From NCBI GenBank assembly GCA_005879255.1, contig VBKY01000201.1, positions 1 to 18,853 on the forward strand: DNA of 18,853 bases, read 5' to 3'. Source of the stretch: Deltaproteobacteria bacterium (lineage in GTDB: Bacteria > Desulfobacterota_B > Binatia > UBA9968). The notes under the pieces were generated by a model that did no database searches, was not told where the DNA came from, and was given only the letters and a program-made list of their open reading frames with translations. Below, in pieces: positions 13,708 to 18,853 of this stretch (within the stretch, counting starts at the first letter, position 1; each line of letters opens with the position of its first letter). Both the position numbers and the translations under genes were made by a program.

Positions 13708-15354
13708 ATGGAAAGTGTGGAATTGCAGAGCGCTGAGCACCCGCGCGCGAGTGTCGCGCGCAACGCCGGGATCATCAGTCTAGCCGTAATGGCGAGCCGC
13801 GTTCTGGGCTTGGTGCGCGATCAAGTCTTTGCCGCGCTCTTTGGCGCCGGGCTTCAGTACGACGCTTTCCTCACCGCGTTTCGCATACCGAATCTCCTGC
13901 GCGATCTCTTTGCTGAAGGCGCACTCTCCGCCGCCTTTGTCACGACCTTTACTCAGACTCTGCAGAGCAAAGGTAAAGAGGCGGCAATACTGCTGTGGAA
14001 TCGCGTCGCCACGTTGATCATTTTATTTATCATCGCCATTTCTATCCTAGCGTGGATATATACGCCGGCTATCGTTAGGGTGCTCGCTCCCGGTTTTTTC
14101 GACGTCGCCGGCAAAGCCGAGCTCACCATCAGTCTGACCCGCATCATGATTCCTTTTTTGTTGCTCATCGCGCTCGCGGCTCAGGCCATGGGCATGTTGA
14201 ACTCGTTTAACGTTTTCGGCATTCCCGCGCTTGCTTCGGCGTTTTTCAACCTCGGCTCGATCATTGGCGGGCTGCTACTTGGATTCTGGCTCGGTCCAGC
14301 CCTCGGCCTCAGCCCCATCGCCGGCATGGCATACGGCACGTTGGTCGGCGGCCTTTTGCAATTTGCCGTTCAGTGGCCGAGTCTGCGACGACGCAGCGTC
14401 AGCTATCGTCCCATGATCAGCTTCAGCGATCCTGGCGTGCACCAAATTATCCGTCTTATGGGACCCGCTATCATCGGCACTGCCGCCGTGCAGATCAATG
14501 TTTTTGTCAACACGAACTTCGCCTCGGCGATCATCGACCCAGCAACAGGCACCGTTACCAACGGGCCCGTGTCATGGCTAAGTTATGCGTTTCGTTTTAT
14601 GCAATTTCCCATTGGCGTCTTCGGTGTCGCCATCGCTACCGCAACGTTGCCTCCATTGTCACGAAGCACGGCGAATCCGAACTATATCGAGTTTCGTCAG
14701 ACTCTGGCGCACTCGTTGGCACTGGTTTTTCTCTTGTGTATTCCGTCCGCAGTCGGACTGGCGGTGTTAGGCCGGCCGATTGTAGCGCTCGTGTTCGAAC
14801 ATGGGAAGTTTACTGGTTTCGACACCGTGCAGACGGCGAATGCTTTGGCCGCTTACTCCATCGGTCTCGCCGGCTACGCCGCAATTAAAGTCTTATCTCC
14901 GGCTTTTTATGCGCTCAACGACGCGCGCACGCCGATGCTGATCAGTCTCGGCTCCATCGCCGTCAACTATGTGATGAATTCTTTGCTCGTCGGCCCGTTC
15001 GGCCACGTGGGATTGGCCTTTTCGACGTCAACAGTCGCGCTGGTGAATTTCTTGCTGCTGGCGCTTTTGATGCGCCACAAATTGACGCGGCTCGACGGCC
15101 GCCGGCTCGGCTCAACGGTACTGCGAATTTCCGCAGCGTCGGCCGCAATGGCCGTGATCGCTTGGCTGGTCAATGAAATCGCGGGAGCCTTGCCACTGCG
15201 CGGGCTCGCGCTTAATTTCGTACGAGTCACCGTGGCGATCTCGGTCGCCGCTGTAACTTTCTATCTCTGCTGCCGCCTGCTCAGGGTAGAAGAAGTGGCA
15301 GAGGCCGTTGATGTCATCGTCGGACGATTCTCGCGCGTTCTTCGGCGCAAGTAG
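13708..15354 (+). CDS. murJ: Lipid II flippase MurJ
   Basis: The product is 548 residues from ATG 13708; only a weak AGGGA (13695-13699) precedes it. MurJ belongs to the MOP/MATE-like exporter superfamily and moves lipid II across the inner membrane for peptidoglycan synthesis. The N-terminal signature is complete: ISLAVMASRVLGLVRDQVFAALFGAG, YDAFLTAFRIPNLLRDLFAEGALSAAFV. Next come many hydrophobic segments (about 14 expected), GPAIIGTAAVQINVFVNTNFAS around TM7, a FPIGVFGVAIATATLPPLSR segment and the late YSIGLAGYAAIKVLSPAFYALNDARTP. The key Arg residues of the cavity (for example in LGLVRDQV and FRIPNLLRDLF) are present. Length is slightly above the usual 510-530 because of extra helical sequence at the C-terminus. 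It is probably the only essential housekeeping gene here, standing among accessory metabolic genes with no other cell-wall gene beside it. Confidence 0.96.
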   Translation: MESVELQSAEHPRASVARNAGIISLAVMASRVLGLVRDQVFAALFGAGLQYDAFLTAFRIPNLLRDLFAEGALSAAFVTTFTQTLQSKGKEAAILLWNRVATLIILFIIAISILAWIYTPAIVRVLAPGFFDVAGKAELTISLTRIMIPFLLLIALAAQAMGMLNSFNVFGIPALASAFFNLGSIIGGLLLGFWLGPALGLSPIAGMAYGTLVGGLLQFAVQWPSLRRRSVSYRPMISFSDPGVHQIIRLMGPAIIGTAAVQINVFVNTNFASAIIDPATGTVTNGPVSWLSYAFRFMQFPIGVFGVAIATATLPPLSRSTANPNYIEFRQTLAHSLALVFLLCIPSAVGLAVLGRPIVALVFEHGKFTGFDTVQTANALAAYSIGLAGYAAIKVLSPAFYALNDARTPMLISLGSIAVNYVMNSLLVGPFGHVGLAFSTSTVALVNFLLLALLMRHKLTRLDGRRLGSTVLRISAASAAMAVIAWLVNEIAGALPLRGLALNFVRVTVAISVAAVTFYLCCRLLRVEEVAEAVDVIVGRFSRVLRRK

Positions 15355-15425
15355 GCCGCGGTCAATGATTTGCAAACCTCCAACAAAGTAGGGTTATTAT
15401 AGATTTGATCTTGAAGGTGATTGGA

Positions 15426-16322
15426 ATGACTCGGTCGGTGGCCTCTTTGCCTGTTCATAGACTCTTGCTCCGCTGCATTTTAGCCGCGAGCTTATCGGTC
15501 TCGTGGGTGGCGGCGTCCGTTGCCCAGGAGCTCAGCAAGCTTCCCTATGTGCCGACGCCGCAAATCGTCGTCGATGAAATGCTCAAGCTGGCCAACGTGA
15601 CGGCCAAGGATTTTGTCATTGATCTTGGCTCGGGCGACGGCCGGATGATCATCACCGCGGCGCGAAACTTCAAAGCCAACGGCTTGGGTGTCGATATCGA
15701 CGCCAAGCTAGTGCAATTATCCAACAAACAGGCCAAAGCCGATGGTGTCGATGAACGGGTCAAATTCATCGAACAGGACATGTTCAAAACCGACATCAGC
15801 AAAGCAACCGTCGTAACGCTCTATGTTTTGCCGGATTTCATGGAAAAGCTGCGGCCTAAAATGTTGGCGGAATTGAAACCCGGTTCGCGCATCGTGGCGC
15901 ACGACTATTACATGAGCGACTGGTATCCAGACCGGCAGCTTTCGCTCACCGTACCGGAAAAAGTGAAAGCCAATGGAACGGATAAAGCCTATCTTTACCT
16001 ATGGATCGTTCCCGCTGTGGTCGAGGGCCGCTGGCGGATGGAATTCGATATGGGCGGAAACAATCAACAGCCGATTGGTCTGATCATCAATCAGCAATTT
16101 CAAATGTTGAATGCGTCGGCGGAAAACGTTCTCGGCCCCACGAAAGTAGAGAACCCGGTACTCAAAGGAGATGAGATCAGCTTCAATCTAGCCGTCGGCG
16201 CAAATCAATACCAGTTCACCGGCAAGGTCAGCGATGGGAAGATGGAAGGAACCGCAGTTTCCTCCGCAAGCAGCAAGCCCATTGCATGGCGCGCCGGCAA
16301 ATTGCAGTCGGAGAACAAGTGA
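15426..16322 (+). CDS. Class I SAM-dependent methyltransferase with N-terminal signal peptide
   Basis: The product is 298 residues from ATG 15426, preceded by GAAGGTG; a TTG at 15405 would add 7 residues before the leader and is less likely. Residues 11-33 form a hydrophobic Sec-type leader ending SVA before Gln34, predicting export or membrane anchoring. The Rossmann core follows: YVPTPQIVVDEML, motif I DLGSGDGR (66-73), LGVDID (87-92), motif II around IEQDMF, TVVTLYVLPDFMEKLRP and LKPGSRIVAHDYYMSDWYPD. The last ~90 residues are beta-rich (IGLIINQQFQ, ENPVLKGDEISFNLAVG, KVSDGKMEGTAVSS) and form an extra domain of unknown role. The core is complete, so a methyl-transfer fold is secure; target is not known. 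SAM is not expected in the periplasm, so either the leader is a membrane anchor or the protein binds something else. It follows MurJ by 71 bases. Confidence 0.86.
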   Translation: MTRSVASLPVHRLLLRCILAASLSVSWVAASVAQELSKLPYVPTPQIVVDEMLKLANVTAKDFVIDLGSGDGRMIITAARNFKANGLGVDIDAKLVQLSNKQAKADGVDERVKFIEQDMFKTDISKATVVTLYVLPDFMEKLRPKMLAELKPGSRIVAHDYYMSDWYPDRQLSLTVPEKVKANGTDKAYLYLWIVPAVVEGRWRMEFDMGGNNQQPIGLIINQQFQMLNASAENVLGPTKVENPVLKGDEISFNLAVGANQYQFTGKVSDGKMEGTAVSSASSKPIAWRAGKLQSENK

Positions 16323-16423
16323 GTTTGACTTCAAGGCGAGGGTTTCATAGGAAAGACAGTGTCGTTAGGCAAATTGGCGTTTTCATGAAATAGAAGCTCT
16401 GATCGAAAGCGAGGACAAAACCT

Positions 16424-17482
16424 ATGAGCACAGCCGCATCCGCATATACGCCTGAAACCGTATTGGCTGGAGAGAAAATCATCTCGGCGGATTCGCATAT
16501 TATCGAGGCGGATGACTTGTGGGTCAAAAATCTTCCGCCCACTTTGAAGTCCAAATATCCCAGCTTTCCTAAACGCAATTCACCCGGCGAGCGTGACGGC
16601 GGCTGGGATCCCAAGGCGCGCGTCAGAGAGATGGAAGTCGATGGAGTTTCCGCCGAAGTGCTCTATCCGACGCTTGGGCTTCGCTTGTTCGCTTTGGAAA
16701 GCGCCGAGCTCCAGGAAGCCTGTTTCCAGATCGCCAACGATTGGATGATCGATTACTGCAAAGTGACGCCGGGACGTTTGATCGGCATTCCGATGATCTC
16801 GCTGTACAACATCAACAACGCCATCAAGGAGCTCGAACGCTGCAAAAAAGCCGGGCTCATCGGCAGCTTGATCTGGCAGGTGCCGCCTGAACATCTGCCG
16901 TTTACCAGCGATTACTACGATCCCTTCTGGGAAGCCTCAGCGGAAATGAATATGCCGGTGAACCTGCACATTTTGACCGGCTTCAATTACAGCCGTTTCG
17001 AACGCAAAGGACTCGACACTTACAAAACTGCTGTTAACGATAAGGTCAATGACGCAGCAAATACATTATTCGATCTCGTGTTTACCGGAGTGCTGGCACG
17101 TTTCCCGAAATTGAAACTGGTTTACGTCGAAAACGAAGTCGCGTGGCTGCCTTTCTACATGCACGAATGGGACAAGTACTACGTGCGCTTCAAAAACAAA
17201 GTGCCGCTGCCATTCATGAAGAAACTACCCGGCGAATATTGCGCGGAACAGGTTTACGCGACGTTTTTCAGCGATCCCTGCGGCGGCCAATTAATGAATC
17301 GTTTCGGCCAGGACACATTCATGTGGTCCAACGACTACCCGCACGCGGCGTCGACATGGCCGAATTCGCGCAAAGTGATCGCCGAAGAGCTCGGCCATTT
17401 GCCCAAAGAAGTGCTGCGTAAGGTCGTGCGTGAGAACGTGATCAAGCTGTACGATTTGAAAATTGACGGCATTAATAACTAA
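16424..17482 (+). CDS. Amidohydrolase family 2 (ACMSD/decarboxylase-like), complete
   Basis: The product is 352 residues; ATG 16424 has GAGGAC a few bases upstream. It is a complete TIM-barrel amidohydrolase-2. Residues ISADSHIIEADDLW (20-33) give Asp23, His25 and Glu28 of the N-terminal metal motif; VNLHILTG gives the central His. FPKLKLVYVENEVAWLPFYMHEWD is the conserved seventh-strand region, and MWSNDYPHAASTWPNS carries the catalytic Asp and the SDYPH signature. VVRENVIKLYDL closes the protein. Relatives include aminocarboxymuconate semialdehyde decarboxylase and gamma-resorcylate or 5-carboxyvanillate decarboxylases; hydrolases also occur, so the reaction is not fixed by sequence. It starts 101 bases after the exported methyltransferase and precedes a repeat-rich spacer and the Rieske oxygenase. 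A role in the same aromatic catabolism is an inference from that proximity. Confidence 0.93.
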   Translation: MSTAASAYTPETVLAGEKIISADSHIIEADDLWVKNLPPTLKSKYPSFPKRNSPGERDGGWDPKARVREMEVDGVSAEVLYPTLGLRLFALESAELQEACFQIANDWMIDYCKVTPGRLIGIPMISLYNINNAIKELERCKKAGLIGSLIWQVPPEHLPFTSDYYDPFWEASAEMNMPVNLHILTGFNYSRFERKGLDTYKTAVNDKVNDAANTLFDLVFTGVLARFPKLKLVYVENEVAWLPFYMHEWDKYYVRFKNKVPLPFMKKLPGEYCAEQVYATFFSDPCGGQLMNRFGQDTFMWSNDYPHAASTWPNSRKVIAEELGHLPKEVLRKVVRENVIKLYDLKIDGINN

Positions 17483-17496
17483 ATCGCTTTATCGCG

Positions 17497-17554
17497 TTGT
17501 CATCCCGAACGAATGTGAGGGATCTTAGATTTCTCGCTACTCTCGAAATGACAA
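17497..17554. repeat. Dispersed repeat with inverted ends (TTGTCAT...ATGACAA)
   Basis: The 58-base element begins TTGTCATCCCGAACGAATG, continues GTGAGGGATCTTAGATTTC and ends with ATGACAA, the exact inverse of its first 7 bases. The GTCATCCCGAACGAA-GTGAGGGATCT form is a very common short intergenic repeat in environmental bacteria. It starts 15 bases after the amidohydrolase stop and may act as a transcript end or mRNA stabiliser; no U-tract is present. Confidence 0.7.
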
Positions 17555-17602
17555 ACTGGTAATAATGCGGTTTTTGCTGTCGCGATCTAATCAGAAATTC
17601 GG

Positions 17603-17635
17603 AAAAGGGGAAAAGGGGTCGGGAGTCTTTTCGCG
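17603..17635. repeat. G-rich REP-like element (AAAAGGGG direct repeat)
   Basis: AAAAGGGG is repeated at 17603-17610 and 17611-17618, followed by TCGGGAGTCTTTTCGCG. AAAAG and CTTTT at the ends of the second copy can pair. Similar G-rich AAAGGGGTCGGGAGTC sequences are, from memory, associated with REP elements mobilised by RAYT transposases, but no transposase is in the window, so this link is tentative. Confidence 0.4.
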
Positions 17636-17818
17636 CACTAAAACTCGCACGTTTGCTCAATTGCGCAAATCCGCAACCATCACAGAGATGCCGACGACGA
17701 GTCGATGAATTTTGCCAGCGGCTCGATAAGCTGTGGGTTTCACCTTGTTCGTATCGGCGCAAGTTGTTGACACTGTTACAAATCGCCGATGATCATGGCC
17801 AAGGACAAAAAGTACGAC

Positions 17819-17995
17819 CTAGTTCTTTTTTAGCAGCAGCAAGTCTTTCGCGCGACTGACTGCCCGCTTGCTCGTGATCAAACCCTCCAGAGTTAAAGCC
17901 TTGCAGCGCATGCCGAAAATTTCTCCATAACTCGACGTCAGCATTGCGCGGAGCGTCAAGCTAAAGTCCTGATAAGTTGACACCCCGGCCACCAT
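17819..17995 (-). pseudogene. C-terminal remnant of a nucleotidyltransferase-like protein
   Basis: The minus strand encodes 58 residues from ATG 17995 to TAG 17819-17821, with an in-frame TAA directly before the ATG. The sequence runs MVAGVSTYQDFSLTL, then SSYGEIFGMRCKALTLEGL and ITSKRAVSRAKDLLLLKKN. The pattern VxGVxxYxD ... FG ... L.LEGLI..KRA.xRxKDL is the C-terminal part of small nucleotidyltransferase-fold proteins, which normally continue KDLxxLPELEALLE. The catalytic N-terminal half (GS...DxD) is missing upstream, and the end is cut after KDLLLL, where an A6 run (17826-17831 on the complement) may mark a further frameshift. So this is a decayed gene, perhaps once half of a toxin-antitoxin pair. 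It has no good ribosome site and is unlikely to be functional. Confidence 0.6.
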
Positions 17996-18055
17996 TTACT
18001 AGCATCGCTCCGTCAGTTCGGAGTACAACGCTAATTCATTTGATAGTAAGGGGCC

Positions 18056-18853
18056 ATGCTCACACCGGAAGAAAACGAATTGCTCACGCGCATCGGTCCC
18101 GGAACACCAGGCGGCGAACTGTTGCGACGCTACTGGAACGTTGTCGCGGCGGCGTCCGAGATCACTGAAGAAAAACCAAAAAAGAAGGTCAGGATCCTCG
18201 GCGAAGATCTGGTGCTGTATCGAGACCGCGGTGGCAAGTATGGACTTATCGCCGAGCACTGCGCCCACCGCGGCGCGTCCCTTTACTACGGATTTGTCGA
18301 GGAGGACGGCATCCGCTGCGCCTATCACGGCTGGAAGTACGACGCCTGCGGCAAGTGTCTGGAACAGCCTTTCGAAAACCCCGAGGCTGGCTTCAAAGAT
18401 AAAATCTCGCAGCCGGCGTACCCCGTGGAGAAACTGGCTGGGCTCTTGTTCGCCTACTTGGGACCGCCGGAAAAAAAACCTCTCCTGCCCAAATGGGACA
18501 TGCTCACGCGCCGAGATGGAGTGAGAAAGCTGGAGATTTATCAGACCTTGCGCTGCAACTGGCTTCAGGCGATGGAGAACTCGGTCGATCCGGTTCACAC
18601 CTACTATCTTCATGCCCATACCCTGAGAATGCGCGGCAACAACCAAGGGGCGTATTACTATCGGCCGCTGAGCAAGCTCGATTTCGAGCTGGTGGTGCAT
18701 CCTGCCTGGGCCGGGATTCAGAAACAACGGGTCTTTGCCGGCGACGCCAGCCACGTCGAAGCGCCCCACCCGCTCATCTTTCCTAATATGCTCATGGTCC
18801 CCGCCACCAACGGTTACAACATGCATTTTCGCACGCCGGTCGACGATCAGAAT
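18056..18853 (+). CDS. Rieske non-heme iron aromatic-ring oxygenase, alpha subunit (3' truncated by window)
   Basis: From ATG 18056 the frame is open to the right edge, giving 266 residues of an enzyme expected to have about 400-450. The Rieske [2Fe-2S] centre is complete: CAH (Cys69, His71), 16 residues, then CAYH (Cys88, His91). The mononuclear iron site follows in NWLQAMENSVDPVHTYYLH, with Asp178 as the bridging residue and His181 and His186 as ligands; the third ligand lies beyond the window. The start IGPGTPGGELLRRYW is typical of the phthalate 4,5-dioxygenase-like group of one-component-type alpha subunits, which hydroxylate or O-demethylate carboxylated or methoxylated rings with electrons from a separate reductase. 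No beta subunit or reductase is visible on this side. A large open frame on the opposite strand (17999-18826) is its shadow. Confidence 0.94.
   Translation, partial: MLTPEENELLTRIGPGTPGGELLRRYWNVVAAASEITEEKPKKKVRILGEDLVLYRDRGGKYGLIAEHCAHRGASLYYGFVEEDGIRCAYHGWKYDACGKCLEQPFENPEAGFKDKISQPAYPVEKLAGLLFAYLGPPEKKPLLPKWDMLTRRDGVRKLEIYQTLRCNWLQAMENSVDPVHTYYLHAHTLRMRGNNQGAYYYRPLSKLDFELVVHPAWAGIQKQRVFAGDASHVEAPHPLIFPNMLMVPATNGYNMHFRTPVDDQN

Larger units (their letters stand above)
17483..18055. other. 573-base gene-poor stretch between amidohydrolase and Rieske gene
   Basis: It holds an inverted-end dispersed repeat (17497-17554), an AAAAGGGG direct repeat (17603-17618) and a minus-strand nucleotidyltransferase-like remnant (17819-17995). 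Between 17640 and 17818 open frames exist on both strands, but none resembles a known protein. The promoter of the Rieske gene should lie just left of 18056, overlapping the 5' side of the remnant, but no clear boxes are seen. AAGGGG at 18048-18053 is the probable ribosome site. Confidence 0.6.

Noticed and set aside
17472..17762. Minus-strand open frame of 96 codons in the spacer
   Set aside because: It runs through two dispersed repeats and shows no domain; probably chance.
17999..18826. Minus-strand open frame of 275 codons at the right end
   Set aside because: It is the shadow of the Rieske oxygenase, which has intact [2Fe-2S] and iron-binding motifs on the plus strand.

Overview
This is a chromosomal stretch of roughly 55-60% GC, densely coding on both strands. 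It probably comes from an uncultivated soil or sediment bacterium of the deltaproteobacterium-like / Binatota / Tectomicrobia / Rokubacteria kind. That placement is inferred from gene content: several amidohydrolase-2 enzymes, a Rieske oxygenase, an HpaB-type flavin monooxygenase, a luciferase-like monooxygenase, an MmgE/PrpD protein and an orphan NMT1/SsuA-like binding protein, with many short palindromic repeats between genes. No rRNA, tRNA, CRISPR array, integrase or intact transposase is visible.

Layout. (1) 1-2609, plus strand: the 3' part of an amidohydrolase, a Tat-exported arylformamidase-like alpha/beta hydrolase and a carboxymuconolactone-decarboxylase-like protein. (2) 2775-8640, minus strand, transcribed right to left: an Asp-box beta-propeller, a luciferase-like (LLM) flavin oxidoreductase, a second Asp-box propeller, then two tandem M24-fold paralogs whose metal-binding residues appear lost. 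(3) 8817-9834, plus strand: a secreted ABC-type substrate-binding protein split by a one-base frameshift in a C6 run. (4) 9994-13400, minus strand: MmgE/PrpD, an HpaB-family monooxygenase and a SET-domain lysine methyltransferase homolog. (5) 13708-17482, plus strand: MurJ lipid II flippase, a methyltransferase with a Sec signal peptide, and a second amidohydrolase. (6) 17483-18055: a 573-base gene-poor stretch with dispersed repeats and the C-terminal remnant of a nucleotidyltransferase-like gene. (7) 18056 to the right edge: a Rieske aromatic-ring oxygenase alpha subunit, cut by the window.

How the genes fit together. Apart from MurJ and perhaps the SET protein, the content looks catabolic: ring oxidation (Rieske, HpaB-like, LLM), decarboxylation or hydrolysis of carboxylated rings (amidohydrolase-2), ester or amide hydrolysis (alpha/beta hydrolase), small dehydratase and decarboxylase folds, and a binding protein for an organic anion. 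No complete named pathway can be assembled and the substrate is unknown. The best candidate for an undescribed system is the minus-strand block propeller - LLM - propeller - (M24-like)2. It pairs two related cytoplasmic propellers that share conserved His/Glu motifs outside the Asp boxes with a flavin oxidoreductase and two apparently metal-free M24-fold proteins.

Most gene borders carry short dispersed repeats of several types. One appears to have become coding and forms the last residues of the LLM enzyme.
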